Positions 22,130 to 30,523 of a stretch of DNA of 64,000 nt are shown one piece after another. Under the pieces are notes generated by a model. That model was given only the letters and a program-made list of their open reading frames with translations. It ran no database searches and was not told the DNA's origin. Location: assembly GCA_001890945.1 (NCBI GenBank), contig MLAX01000003.1:310001-374000 (forward strand), read 5' to 3'. The translations under genes were made by a program, and so were the position numbers. The DNA comes from Alphaproteobacteria bacterium AO1-B (GTDB taxonomy: Bacteria; Pseudomonadota; Alphaproteobacteria; Rhizobiales; Stappiaceae). Every line of letters starts with the position of its first letter. The first letter of the stretch is position 1.

Positions 22130-22501
22130 CTAGGGGCTACGCGAGCTGCCCATTGTCGGCGTCTCGTAGTCCCGTCCATGGCGCTCCCAGTATTCAACAG
22201 CGACCTCCCAGGATGGAATGTCGTCAGTGTGGAAGCCGCATGTCGTTCCAGTTGCGATTGATGGAAACGCCCTGATCGCCTTGCGGTGCGCTCCGCGATA
22301 AAGATAGCGTTTCATCGCCGTTTCACTCGTCCAGACGGTCAAGGTGTGGTGGACGCCGTGCACGGTCCGTGTGTCGGTCAAAACGTTGCCATCAGCGGCT
22401 TTTGCCTGATTGAAGCTGGGGGTCGCGTGCCGCCAGAAGCGCACGGCATGAAACCAGGTTTTCAACCGCAAACCGGTCACTGACACGTAATAGCGGGCCA
22501 T
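22130..22501 (-). CDS. Hypothetical protein, possibly ABM-like (dimeric alpha-beta barrel)
   Basis: A 123-residue protein. The pattern 'VTGLRLKTWFHAVRFWRHATPSF', then 'HHTLTVWTSETAMKRYLYRG.H', resembles spheroidene-monooxygenase/DUF3291-like members of the antibiotic-biosynthesis-monooxygenase fold, in which a barrel half is followed by a helix carrying the mutation-tolerant 'W.s..am..f...g.H' motif. No catalytic assignment can be made. GGAGAGCTGCG before the ATG supports the start. It lies just upstream of, and divides, the channel gene and the siderophore reductase gene. Confidence 0.6.
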   Translation of the reverse strand: MARYYVSVTGLRLKTWFHAVRFWRHATPSFNQAKAADGNVLTDTRTVHGVHHTLTVWTSETAMKRYLYRGAHRKAIRAFPSIATGTTCGFHTDDIPSWEVAVEYWERHGRDYETPTMGSSRSP

Positions 22502-22562
22502 CGCAGCTCTCCGTCAACTGAAGAGACTACGCGCTCGGCAGCCTGCCAGATCGAAAGGGGTG

Positions 22563-23360
22563 TCAGGCGGCTTCCGCCCGTTTCATTTTCTGGTGCTCGT
22601 CTTCAACAAGGCCGATTTTCCAATAGCCCGAGACGTAGGTGTCTTTTCGCGGAACCTGCCGGGTGTTGTTCAGATGATCGCGGATCGACCGGATGACCGA
22701 GCTTTCCCCGGCAATGCAGGTTTGCACGACGCCGTCCGGCCACGCCATCGACGTTATGAAGTCGAGCTGTGCGGTGGACGCTACATGCTGATCCTCATGG
22801 ATCAGCCAATGGATTTCGATGTTGCTTGGGACCACAATCTCCCGCATATCGTCTTTGGACGGCACTTCAAAAAGGGCCACGCCTTTCGCGTCCTGTGGCA
22901 TCTGCTCCAGAACGGCTTCGGCAACCGGCATGGCGGAGAGGTCCGCGGCCACCAGATACCAGTCGGCGTAAAACTCCTTGATCTTCTTCTGGCTTGGCCC
23001 GAAGAAACCGAGGAAAGATCCAGGTTTTGCGGATTGGGCCCAGCGGGTTGCCGGTCCGTTGTCGCCATGGGCGACAAAATCGATGTCGAGTTCCAGACTG
23101 TCCGGCCGATAGGCGCGTACGGTATACGTCCTCACCGGGTGGACCTTCTCTTCAGGTCCATCGGGGCCAAAATATGCTTCGAAGTCGTCCCGGCTTTCAC
23201 CGTCACGCGGCAGCACCAGCTTGCAATTCGCCCCTTCCTGATGAAGCGGAAATCCTTCCAGTTCGGGTCCGGCAAAGGTCACACGGATCATGTGCGGGCT
23301 TAAATACACGGCCGACTTGACGGTCAAAAAGCGGGGTTTGCGTTTCGGCAGGGCGGCCAT
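22563..23360 (-). CDS. Siderophore-interacting protein (ferric-siderophore reductase, SIP family)
   Basis: Flavin-dependent cytosolic reductase that releases iron from imported ferric siderophores using NAD(P)H. The FAD-binding motif RTYTVR follows the N-terminal barrel. The SIP C-terminal domain follows, including FLGFFGPSQ and a terminal YWKIG, a family hallmark. The length of 265 residues is typical. A palindrome of the type linked to iron-responsive regulation lies just upstream of its ATG. No siderophore transporter is adjacent, so it may serve a system encoded elsewhere. Confidence 0.9.
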   Translation of the reverse strand: MAALPKRKPRFLTVKSAVYLSPHMIRVTFAGPELEGFPLHQEGANCKLVLPRDGESRDDFEAYFGPDGPEEKVHPVRTYTVRAYRPDSLELDIDFVAHGDNGPATRWAQSAKPGSFLGFFGPSQKKIKEFYADWYLVAADLSAMPVAEAVLEQMPQDAKGVALFEVPSKDDMREIVVPSNIEIHWLIHEDQHVASTAQLDFITSMAWPDGVVQTCIAGESSVIRSIRDHLNNTRQVPRKDTYVSGYWKIGLVEDEHQKMKRAEAA

Positions 23361-23370
23361 GGGGAACCTT

Positions 23371-23399
23371 TAAATGCTGACTTCAATACTCAGCATTTA
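23371..23399. promoter_or_regulatory. Candidate iron-responsive operator (TGA-N9-TCA palindrome)
   Basis: A perfect 10-bp inverted repeat, TAAATGCTGA/TCAGCATTTA, has a 9-base spacer, 10 bases upstream of the siderophore-reductase ATG. Its core reads TGA-N9-TCA, the form described for the iron-responsive operator of RirA in rhizobia. Location, symmetry and target agree; binding is inferred. Confidence 0.55.
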
Positions 23400-23467
23400 G
23401 CATCGCGCAGTCGGTTTTGAAAGGCGTCATTGTTTCGTGACAGGAAACAGCGTGTCAGACGGCATAT

Positions 23468-23494
23468 GAAAAAGCCCGCCGAATTGGCGGGCTC
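23468..23494 (-). terminator. Terminator after the YHS-domain gene
   Basis: On the minus strand the stem AGCCCGCC/GGCGGGCT with a 5-base loop is followed by TTTTT. It begins 24 bases beyond the stop. Confidence 0.85.
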
Positions 23495-23517
23495 GATCTT
23501 GAGAATGGCACTTGAAG

Positions 23518-24009
23518 TTACCGGATGATCGGTTCTTTCAGGTCTTCCGGCTTCGTGTCTTTCACGATGTCCCAGTTCAGGTCAGCGTGATTGATATATT
23601 CTGCGGTGTTGCCCTCAAACCGCTCTTGCACGGCGATGCTGTTGTTGAGGTAGAGCTTGCCATCGACGATTTTCCAGGCCTCCGGGATGACTGGAACCTT
23701 GAAGCCCTTGCTCAGGCCGAAGGCGCAGAAACCGCCGTATTGCGGCGCGTATTTCACCGGATCGGCGGCGAACTTGTCCCGGTTTTCAGCGGACGAAAAC
23801 TTCCAGGTCACATCGTCATATTGGAACGTGTACTCATCAGAACCGGCGACCGGCTTGCCTTGGGTGAAGTAGGCAACCGGATCGGTGCCGCCGATAGCGG
23901 CGCCGTTCTTGGTAAAGGTGGTGATTTCGTCGGCCGACACGGCAAAGCCGGTGACGGAAAAAAGAGCTGTGAGGCCAAGAAGCACGGATTTCGAGGTGTA
24001 AAGCGGCAT
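23518..24009 (-). CDS. Exported YHS-domain protein
   Basis: A 163-residue secreted protein. The signal peptide covers about residues 1-26 (LLGLTALFSVTGFAVSA). The YHS-like domain then runs from DPVAYFTQGKPVAGS through FSSAENRDKFAADPVKYAPQYGGFCAFGLSKG. YHS domains are often metal-binding and occur with copper ATPases; here the single Cys sits in GGFCAFG. The ATG at 24009 was chosen (GGAG upstream, signal peptide immediately after), not an in-frame start 28 codons earlier. The domain assignment is firm, the function is not. Confidence 0.82.
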   Translation of the reverse strand: MPLYTSKSVLLGLTALFSVTGFAVSADEITTFTKNGAAIGGTDPVAYFTQGKPVAGSDEYTFQYDDVTWKFSSAENRDKFAADPVKYAPQYGGFCAFGLSKGFKVPVIPEAWKIVDGKLYLNNSIAVQERFEGNTAEYINHADLNWDIVKDTKPEDLKEPIIR

Positions 24010-24161
24010 CGAGAACTCCGGAAGGTTTTTGAGTTGAGGCACATGTTCGCGCCCGGTGTCTGGAGAATGGCCATGACCGCTGCCAAACACCAATCACCCT
24101 TGTTCACAGAGATGAAAGCACACCGCCAGAATCCGTGAACGCCTTGGTACGCAGACGTGGC

Positions 24162-24761
24162 TCAAAATCCGAGGAGCGGCGACTGTTCCGCAGAGGATCG
24201 GGGGGCAGTCAGCCCCAAAAGCAAATAGATCGCGCTTTCCAATCCAGTGTCATCCAGCCCGCCGCGCCCGAAATGCAGATCAAACAGGTCTTGCCAAATG
24301 AGTCCCAGGATTAGCGTGGTTTTCGCCTGAAGGTCCTGCTCAAACGGTGTCGCGATCAAACACTGGCGGATGTGAAACCGGATTTCATCCTCAAAGTCTG
24401 TAAGAAGCGATCCGAAAAGTGGGACAGTCCGCACGTGTAGTAGGGCCTTGCCAAGGTGACTGTTCAAGGCTCTCCGGTAGCCGTCGATCAGGCGGTAGAG
24501 GTCTCGCGCAGTATTTGTGCGCTCGGTTCTGGGTGCGGGGATCTGAAACAGAGCAGTTTGAAGCGCGGCAAGTGCAAAGTCCTGTTTGTCGGACCAGCGG
24601 CGATAGATTGCCTGTTTGCTGGTGCCCGCGGCGTTCGCAAGATCGTCTAAACGAACAGGCTCGTACCCATGGTGGGCCAGAGCCCTTACCATCGCGGATT
24701 GCAGTCGGCCGGTCAGGCTGGGGTCGTCTTTCCGCCCCCGGCGTGTTGAACCATCACTCAT
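24162..24761 (-). CDS. TetR-family transcriptional regulator
   Basis: A 199-residue DNA-binding protein. The N-terminal helix-turn-helix is RLDDLANAAGTSKQAIYRRWSDK, the TetR signature; an all-helical ligand domain follows. The ATG at 24761 has GGGGA upstream. It is divergent from gatC but an operon-specific target is not obvious. The YHS gene is the nearest same-strand gene downstream. The inducer is unknown. Confidence 0.88.
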   Translation of the reverse strand: MSDGSTRRGRKDDPSLTGRLQSAMVRALAHHGYEPVRLDDLANAAGTSKQAIYRRWSDKQDFALAALQTALFQIPAPRTERTNTARDLYRLIDGYRRALNSHLGKALLHVRTVPLFGSLLTDFEDEIRFHIRQCLIATPFEQDLQAKTTLILGLIWQDLFDLHFGRGGLDDTGLESAIYLLLGLTAPRSSAEQSPLLGF

Positions 24762-24887
24762 AATTCGGTCCCCATCAGGACCGTATTTCATGTCTTGATG
24801 CGTTCAGCAAGGACATTCATTGGAAAATGAGCGCTTGGGGCGGTAATCAAATTCCAAACCAGATTTCCAACGGTCAAAGGAAAAAAC

Positions 24888-25175
24888 ATGTCCGTAGATA
24901 CTGCAACGGTAAAGCGCGTTGCGCGTCTTGCCCGCATCAAGGTGAGCGAAGACGAAGCCACCCGCATGACCGGCGAACTGAATGCCATCCTCGGTTTTGT
25001 CGAACAGCTCGACGAAGTGAACATTGACGGCGTTGAGCCGATGACCTCCGTGGTCGAAACAACCATGAAAAAGCGCGCAGACGGTGTAACCGACGGCAAC
25101 AAGGCCGCCGACATCACCAAGAACGCGCCGGCCTCTGAAGACAACTTCTTCATGGTGCCGAAAGTCGTCGAATAA
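24888..25175 (+). CDS. gatC: Aspartyl/glutamyl-tRNA amidotransferase subunit C
   Basis: Small scaffold subunit of the GatCAB transamidase, which converts mischarged Glu-tRNA(Gln) or Asp-tRNA(Asn) to the correct aminoacyl-tRNA. The 95-residue product has the usual form: [20 protein letters not shown] at the start and [10 protein letters not shown] at the end. AAAGGAAAAAAC precedes the ATG. It is followed by a GNAT gene and gatA in the same direction; gatB is not in the window. Confidence 0.95.
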   Translation: MSVDTATVKRVARLARIKVSEDEATRMTGELNAILGFVEQLDEVNIDGVEPMTSVVETTMKKRADGVTDGNKAADITKNAPASEDNFFMVPKVVE

Positions 25176-25190
25176 GCAGGAGCAACCGGG

Positions 25191-25667
25191 ATGTCGTCCG
25201 CGCCAGCCATTTCAATCGCCGTTGAAACGCCGCTCAGCGATGAGATGCGTGCGATGGTCTGTGAATTGAATGCGTTGTTGTTGAGCCTGACATCGGAAGA
25301 CGCCTGCCACCATCTGACCGTCGAACAGATGGCCGATGCGCGGACCACCGTCTTTGTCGCCCGCGTTGATGGCAAGGTGGCGGCCTGTGGATCGCTCTAC
25401 CGCCACGATGGCGGCATTGCCGAAGTCAAGCGCATGTACACCCGTCCCGCTTTTCAGGGCCTCGGCCTTGGACGTCAATTGCTGGACCGGATCCTGGCGC
25501 TCGCCATCGAGGAAGGCTTCTCCGAGGCTGTTTTGGAAACCGGTGTCAATTATTTTGCGGCCAAGCGCCTCTACGAGACCAGCGGCTTCAAAGTGTGCGG
25601 CCCGATCCTGGACTATCCCGAACATCCTGAATCCCTTTTCTATTCCCGGCGCCTGACGGCAGCCTGA
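25191..25667 (+). CDS. GNAT-family N-acetyltransferase
   Basis: A 158-residue acetyl-CoA-dependent acetyltransferase. The central domain shows [36 protein letters not shown] (the acetyl-CoA-binding Q-x-x-G-x-G/A motif) and a YETSGFK motif near the C-terminus. The substrate cannot be deduced. It sits 15 bases after gatC and 13 before gatA, so it is probably co-transcribed with them, an uncommon insertion in the gatCA pair. AGGAGCAACCGGG stands before the ATG. Confidence 0.88.
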   Translation: MSSAPAISIAVETPLSDEMRAMVCELNALLLSLTSEDACHHLTVEQMADARTTVFVARVDGKVAACGSLYRHDGGIAEVKRMYTRPAFQGLGLGRQLLDRILALAIEEGFSEAVLETGVNYFAAKRLYETSGFKVCGPILDYPEHPESLFYSRRLTAA

Positions 25668-25680
25668 AAGACCTGGACCC

Positions 25681-27165
25681 ATGACAGACCTTACAAAACT
25701 GACCATTGCCGAAGCCCGCGAAGGCTTGAAGAACAAGGACTACACGTCCACCGAACTCACCGAGGCGTTTCTCGGTAACATCGAACAGGCCAACGGCGCG
25801 CTGAACGCCTATGTTGCCGTCACCGCAGACAAGGCCCGTCAGATGGCCAAGGCCTCTGACGACAAGCTCGCTAAGGGCGAAGGCGGTGCGCTGGAAGGTA
25901 TTCCGCTCGGTATCAAGGACCTGTTCGGCACCGAAGGCGTTCACACGCAGGCGTGTTCCCACATTCTGGACGGTTTCAAGCCAGCCTATGAGTCCACTGT
26001 GACGGCCAATCTGTGGGCCGATGGGGCGGTTATGCTCGGCAAGCTGAACATGGACGAATTCGCCATGGGCTCGTCGAATGAGACGTCCTACTACGGCGAC
26101 GTCATCAACCCTTGGCGGAAAAAAGGCTCCAACCAGGATCTCGTTCCGGGCGGCTCGTCCGGCGGGTCTGCAGCCGCCGTTGCCGCGCGCATGTGCATGG
26201 GCGCGACTGCTACGGACACCGGCGGCTCCATCCGCCAGCCAGCTGCCTTCACCGGCACAGTCGGTATCAAGCCGACCTACGGCCGCTGCTCGCGTTGGGG
26301 CGTTGTTGCCTTCGCTTCTTCACTCGACCAGGCTGGTCCGATTGCCCACACGGTGCGCGACAGTGCGATCCTCCTGAAGTCCATGGCCTCCGTCGACCCG
26401 AAAGACACCACGTCAGTCGATGTCGAGGTTCCGGACTACGAAGCGGCGATCGGCAAGTCCGTGAAGGGTCTGAAAATCGGCATTCCGGCGGAGTACCGGC
26501 TGGACGGCATGCCGGGCGAAATCGATGAGCTGTGGCAACAGGGCATTGCGTGGCTCAAGGATGCGGGCGCGGAAATCGTCGACATTGCCATGCCGCACAC
26601 CAAATACGCGCTTCCGGCCTATTACATCGTTGCGCCTGCGGAGGCCTCTTCGAACCTCGCCCGTTATGACGGCGTGCGCTACGGCCTGCGCGTTCCGGGC
26701 AAGGACATCGTGGAGATGTATGAAAACACCCGCGCCGAGGGGTTTGGTGACGAGGTCAAGCGCCGGATCCTGATCGGCACCTATGTGCTGTCAGCCGGCT
26801 ACTACGATGCCTATTACCTTAAAGCCCAGAAGGTCCGCACGCTGATCAAGCGCGACTTTGATCTGGCTTGGGCCAACGGCGTTGATGCCATCCTGACCCC
26901 GGCGACGCCTTCTGCAGCCTTTGGCGTGGCGGACCAGGACCTTCACTCCGATCCGGTGAAAATGTACCTCAACGACATCTTCACCGTGACCGTGAATATG
27001 GCCGGTCTTCCGGGCATCTCCGTACCTGCTGGTCTCTCGTCTGAAGGCCTGCCGCTTGGCCTGCAGCTGATCGGCAAACCGTTCGATGAGTCGACGCTCT
27101 TCCAGGTTGGTCAAGTCATCGAAGACGCCGCTGGCTCCTTCGAGCCGGAGAAGTGGTGGGGGTAA
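25681..27165 (+). CDS. gatA: Aspartyl/glutamyl-tRNA amidotransferase subunit A
   Basis: Catalytic amidase subunit of GatCAB, which frees ammonia from glutamine. The amidase-signature triad can be located as Lys in GIKDLFG (near 80), the cis-Ser in [10 protein letters not shown] (near 160) and the nucleophile in [11 protein letters not shown] (near 184). The length of 494 residues is normal. It ends in a strong terminator, closing the gatC-GNAT-gatA operon. Confidence 0.96.
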   Translation: MTDLTKLTIAEAREGLKNKDYTSTELTEAFLGNIEQANGALNAYVAVTADKARQMAKASDDKLAKGEGGALEGIPLGIKDLFGTEGVHTQACSHILDGFKPAYESTVTANLWADGAVMLGKLNMDEFAMGSSNETSYYGDVINPWRKKGSNQDLVPGGSSGGSAAAVAARMCMGATATDTGGSIRQPAAFTGTVGIKPTYGRCSRWGVVAFASSLDQAGPIAHTVRDSAILLKSMASVDPKDTTSVDVEVPDYEAAIGKSVKGLKIGIPAEYRLDGMPGEIDELWQQGIAWLKDAGAEIVDIAMPHTKYALPAYYIVAPAEASSNLARYDGVRYGLRVPGKDIVEMYENTRAEGFGDEVKRRILIGTYVLSAGYYDAYYLKAQKVRTLIKRDFDLAWANGVDAILTPATPSAAFGVADQDLHSDPVKMYLNDIFTVTVNMAGLPGISVPAGLSSEGLPLGLQLIGKPFDESTLFQVGQVIEDAAGSFEPEKWWG

Positions 27166-27186
27166 CACCCGCCGCCTGTTAAGGCT

Positions 27187-27214
27187 GCCCCGGACCTGAT
27201 CCGGGGCCGCTTTT
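27187..27214 (+). terminator. Terminator after gatA
   Basis: The stem GCCCCGGA/TCCGGGGC with a 5-base loop is followed by CGCTTTT, 21 bases after the gatA stop. The stem resembles the REP-like palindromes beside it, so a repeat may have been co-opted as a terminator. Confidence 0.75.
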
Positions 27215-27225
27215 GAGCCCTTATG

Positions 27226-27246
27226 GTCCCGGCTCAAGGCCGGGAC
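27226..27246. repeat. REP-like palindrome
   Basis: The stem GTCCCGGC/GCCGGGAC has a 5-base loop and shares its core with the copy at 20823-20842. Confidence 0.6.
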
Positions 27247-27291
27247 GGAAAAAGTTCGGCTGGGTCTTAGAATTTGTACCTTTCCAGGACT

Positions 27292-27393
27292 TTGTCGCCC
27301 CAGCGAAGGCTGGGGCCTAGTAACCACCGGAAAGGCGTGTTTTCTAAACGCCTGCACAGGGATACTGGGTCCCAGCCTTCGCTGGGGCGACAA
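27292..27393. repeat. Large inverted repeat (two facing REP-like units)
   Basis: Perfect 23-bp arms at 27292-27314 and 27371-27393 (core CCCCAGCGAAGGCTGGG) face each other, with weaker matching for about 10 further bases inward. Between them lies a smaller AGGCGT/ACGCCT hairpin (27333-27353). It is the main content of the 309-base gap between gatA and the FAD oxidoreductase gene and carries no open frame. The form is that of a paired repetitive extragenic palindrome. Confidence 0.7.
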
Positions 27394-27474
27394 TTGAGAG
27401 CTTTAGAAAGCCACACTCTCAGACACGTGCACTAACTGCTGATCGGGCAAACAACTGCAGGATTGAGTTAAATC

Positions 27475-28581
27475 ATGCATGACATCGAAACCATCGTGAT
27501 TGGTGCCGGGGCCGTGGGGCTTGCCTGCGCGCGCGCCTTGGCCCTGTCCGGGCGCGAAGTGATGGTTTTGGAGCAGCATGATCTGATTGGCTCGGAAACC
27601 AGTGCCCGCAATTCGGAGGTCATTCATGCCGGGATCTACTATCCGCAAGGCAGCCTGAAGGCGCGGCTCTGTGTCCAGGGCAAGAAGCAGCTTTACGCGT
27701 TTTGCCGGGAAAACGGGGTTGGACACGAGCAGATCGGCAAGCTGATCGTCGCCACCAATGACCCGCAGCTTCAGGAACTGGACACCATCAAGGCGAAGGC
27801 TGCCGCAAATGGTGTGACCGATCTCGAGTTCGTGTCCCAAGATGAGCTCCGCCGAAAAGAACCGGCTCTGAATGCCGCGGGCGCGCTGTGGTCGCCCTCC
27901 ACTGGGATACTTGATAGTCACGGTTTCATGCTGGCGCTGCAGGGCGGTTTGGAAGCCCATGGCGGCCAAGTGGTTCTGAACACCAAGGTGGACCGCTTAG
28001 AGCCGTTGCTTGCAGGCGGCTTTGGAGTTCACGTGTCGACCGAAGACGGCGAAGCCTATGCGATCACCAGCAAGGAGTTGATCCTGTCCGCCGGTCATAT
28101 GGCCCCGGCGCTGGCTGGCGGGTTAGAGGGTGTGAAACCGCCCAAGGCCTATCTCGCCAAGGGCAGTTATTTCAAACTGCAGGGTAGGGCGCCGTTTTCG
28201 AAGCTGATTTATCCGGTGCCGGAGCCCGGTGGCCTTGGTGTTCATCTGACGCTGGATCTTCAGCACCAAGCGCGTTTCGGCCCGGATGTGGAGTGGGTTG
28301 AAGACTTCCACTACCCGGTTGATCCCACTCGCGGAGAAAAATTCTATGCCGCGATCCGGAGTTACTGGCCGGATTTGGCCGACGGTGCCCTCGTGCCGGA
28401 CTATTCCGGCATCCGCCCCAAAATCGTAGGGCCGGGTCAGCCGGCTGCGGATTTCAGGATTGACGGCCCTGCGGTGCACGGGCAAGCCGGTCTTGTGGCG
28501 CTCTACGGGATTGAATCGCCAGGCCTCACGTCTGCGCTCGCGATTGCTGATCATGTGGCAGGTCTTGTCGGGGCTGATTAG
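27475..28581 (+). CDS. FAD-dependent oxidoreductase, L-2-hydroxyglutarate dehydrogenase-like
   Basis: A 368-residue flavoprotein of the DAO family. The dinucleotide-binding motif is [17 protein letters not shown] at residues 7-23. [15 protein letters not shown] is the segment typical of LhgO-type L-2-hydroxyglutarate oxidoreductases. A C-terminal FAD-contact region ends [17 protein letters not shown]. The probable reaction is oxidation of L-2-hydroxyglutarate to 2-oxoglutarate, inferred from family; a glycerol-3-phosphate-type substrate is less likely. AGGATTGAGTTAAATC precedes the ATG. Confidence 0.82.
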   Translation: MHDIETIVIGAGAVGLACARALALSGREVMVLEQHDLIGSETSARNSEVIHAGIYYPQGSLKARLCVQGKKQLYAFCRENGVGHEQIGKLIVATNDPQLQELDTIKAKAAANGVTDLEFVSQDELRRKEPALNAAGALWSPSTGILDSHGFMLALQGGLEAHGGQVVLNTKVDRLEPLLAGGFGVHVSTEDGEAYAITSKELILSAGHMAPALAGGLEGVKPPKAYLAKGSYFKLQGRAPFSKLIYPVPEPGGLGVHLTLDLQHQARFGPDVEWVEDFHYPVDPTRGEKFYAAIRSYWPDLADGALVPDYSGIRPKIVGPGQPAADFRIDGPAVHGQAGLVALYGIESPGLTSALAIADHVAGLVGAD

Positions 28582-28597
28582 GCGGACAGTAAATCTG

Positions 28598-28957
28598 TCA
28601 ATTCCAATCCGGTATCTGACGGGCCTCGGATTTCAGGATTTCGTCCACGTTGAGACCACTGATTGGCTGAGACTTGTCGGTCGGGACATCGCCGGAGAGC
28701 TGCAAGGCGAGATACCGGCCGCAGCAGACCCTCAGGAAAGAGGTGAAATTGCCGAGGTCGTGGCCTGCCGCAATGCTTTCGTTGTGAAGCCGGGTGATCA
28801 GTTGCACAACGTTCACGCCATCGCGCTCGGCCAGCTCCTCCAGAACTTTCCAAAAGAAGTTTTCAAGGCGAACGGATGTCACCATTCCATCGATCCGGAG
28901 TGACCGAGCACGGCATTGCCAAAGCTCAGTTGCCGCCTCGACAAACAACTTGCACAT
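28598..28957 (-). CDS. Ribbon-helix-helix (RHH_4) domain protein, copy 1
   Basis: A 119-residue protein carrying the RHH_4-type pattern SLRIDGMVTSVRLENFFWKVLEELA, followed by a conserved block NVVQLITRLHNESIAAGHDLGNFTSFLRVCC. RHH proteins normally bind DNA as dimers, and RHH_4 members are common in alphaproteobacteria. The ATG at 28957 has GGGGGGAC upstream. A second, closely similar gene lies 376 bases upstream in the same orientation. Target genes are unknown. It is convergent with the FAD oxidoreductase gene, only 16 bases apart. Confidence 0.8.
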   Translation of the reverse strand: MCKLFVEAATELWQCRARSLRIDGMVTSVRLENFFWKVLEELAERDGVNVVQLITRLHNESIAAGHDLGNFTSFLRVCCGRYLALQLSGDVPTDKSQPISGLNVDEILKSEARQIPDWN

Positions 28958-29333
28958 GTGTCCCCCCAGACAACTGCAGACCAAGAAAACCCTGCCCGGG
29001 TTCGAATTAAATGCCCCGGGCAGGGAACCGGAAACCTGCCAACTTCTTGTTTGGTGGGTAAAGAAAGGAAGACAGGATCGGCAAGGTTCTTGAATTGCCG
29101 CCAGGCGTCATCACCGGCAAGAATCGGTGGGAGACCTAACGTCAACAATGAATGCATTGTCCTATCAGGGGATTAGGGGCTGCGGGTAGTAACAGAATAC
29201 TACACACGTAAGTGGCTCGATATGCTGGAGTTGAGTTTTGGGAACCATGGAGGCAGACCTAAGATCCTTTGATCCAAGCCTTCAAGCGGTCACCCATTGC
29301 CCCAAGCATCGGAATGGCAGCTGCGCTTGGACC
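28958..29333. other. Intergenic spacer between the RHH_4 paralogs
   Basis: 376 bases without a convincing gene; overlapping open frames lack ribosome-binding sites and family features. It contains the hairpin described at 28986-29025 and should hold the promoter of RHH_4 copy 1. Confidence 0.45.
28986..29025 (-). terminator. Probable terminator downstream of RHH_4 copy 2
   Basis: An 11-bp perfect stem CCCTGCCCGGG/CCCGGGCAGGG with a 14-base loop is followed on the minus strand by TTTTCTTGG. It would separate the transcripts of the two paralogs. Confidence 0.6.
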
Positions 29334-29684
29334 TCAATGAACCCGACGTTTCTCTGCCTCCAGAATGCCATCGGCGTCAAGGCCTGCAATCGGAACGCGT
29401 GTGTCTGTGGGCACGTCTCCGGCGAGCTGCAGCGCCAGGTAACGGCCACAGCAAACCCTGAGGAAAGAGGTGAAATTGCCAAGGTCGTGACCGGCATCAA
29501 TGCTCTCGTGATGCAGCTTGGTGATCAACTGCACAACATTCATATCGTCGCGCGCTGCGATTTCATCAAGAACGTTCCAGAAGAAGGTTTCCAACCGCAC
29601 GGATGTGACCATGCCGTCGATGCGCAGTGATTTTGTCGTGCTTTGCCAGAGATTTACATCGGCATCGATAAACAGCTTGCACAT
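29334..29684 (-). CDS. Ribbon-helix-helix (RHH_4) domain protein, copy 2
   Basis: A 116-residue paralog of the neighbouring RHH_4 protein, roughly 70% identical by eye. The core SLRIDGMVTSVRLE and the block GHDLGNFTSFLRVCCGRYLA are unchanged; differences cluster at the two ends. GGAGGAAACACCGAG before the ATG is a strong ribosome-binding site. As with copy 1 the ligand, partners and targets are unknown. Conservation of two Cys in a helical block outside the RHH motif suggests a second, shared function. Confidence 0.8.
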   Translation of the reverse strand: MCKLFIDADVNLWQSTTKSLRIDGMVTSVRLETFFWNVLDEIAARDDMNVVQLITKLHHESIDAGHDLGNFTSFLRVCCGRYLALQLAGDVPTDTRVPIAGLDADGILEAEKRRVH

Positions 29685-29808
29685 CTCGGTGTTTCCTCCA
29701 TCCCGCCAAATTACCCGCTCAGAAGGTCAATTCAAGAGCCCTTCGCCACTGTTTGGTCTGCTCGGCCATGATACCGGCCCGGGCGGCCCGGACCGGTTGT
29801 TTTCATCA

Positions 29809-30402
29809 TTAGGCTGCGAGTGAGCCTTGCTGAGTGGTGCTCAACACCTTGTGGAATTGCGCAATCCAAGCCGGATGTGCTGGCCAGGCGGGCGCGGTGA
29901 CGAGATTGCCGTCGGTGACCGCCGTATCAACAGCAATGTCTGCATAGGTCGCGCCAGCAAGCTCAACTTCCGGGCGGCAGGCCGGGTAGGCCGACACTGT
30001 CCGGCCCTCGATGACCTTCGCCGCTGTGAGGATCTGGGCACCATGACAAATCGCGGCGACCGGCTTGGCTTCGCTCATGAAATGAGACACAGCCTCAAGG
30101 ACCGCACCGTCCAGCCGCAGATATTCTGGTGCCCGGCCGCCCGGGATCACAAGAGCGTCGTAGTCGGCCGGATTGATATCGGCGAAGGTGGCGTTCAGCG
30201 TGAAATTGTGGCCGCGTTTTTCCGTGTAGGTTTGGTCGCCCTCAAAATCATGGATGCAGGTGGCAACGCTCTCACCAGCTTTTTTGCCCGGACAAACGGC
30301 GTCCACTTCATAGCCCATCGCCAAAAGCGCCTGGAAGGGCACCATGGTTTCATAGTCTTCGGTGAAATCACCAGTGATCATCAGGATTTTCTGTGCGCTC
30401 AT
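29809..30402 (-). CDS. DJ-1/PfpI family protein
   Basis: A 197-residue class I glutamine amidotransferase-like protein. The nucleophile elbow is [12 protein letters not shown], the catalytic Cys followed by His as in PfpI/YhbO-type members. An acidic residue expected for the triad lies in [11 protein letters not shown]. Activities reported for the family include proteolysis, chaperoning and glyoxalase/deglycase chemistry; none can be singled out here. The ATG at 30402 has GGGAGGACGAAGC upstream; a longer in-frame start was rejected. Confidence 0.88.
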   Translation of the reverse strand: MSAQKILMITGDFTEDYETMVPFQALLAMGYEVDAVCPGKKAGESVATCIHDFEGDQTYTEKRGHNFTLNATFADINPADYDALVIPGGRAPEYLRLDGAVLEAVSHFMSEAKPVAAICHGAQILTAAKVIEGRTVSAYPACRPEVELAGATYADIAVDTAVTDGNLVTAPAWPAHPAWIAQFHKVLSTTQQGSLAA

Positions 30403-30523
30403 GCTTCGTCCTCCCGTTGAAGAATTGCGGATGGACAAAGGCTAGCCTGCAAAGCGATGCAGCTGGTACTAGGCGACTACTACAGGCCGGATTTCACGGA
30501 TCCGGCCTGCTAAAGACTTGATT

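Noticed and set aside
27292..27393. Facing repeats considered as an insertion-sequence remnant or attachment site
   Set aside because: The interior is only 56 bases, contains no coding sequence and has no flanking target duplication; a REP-like pair explains it better.
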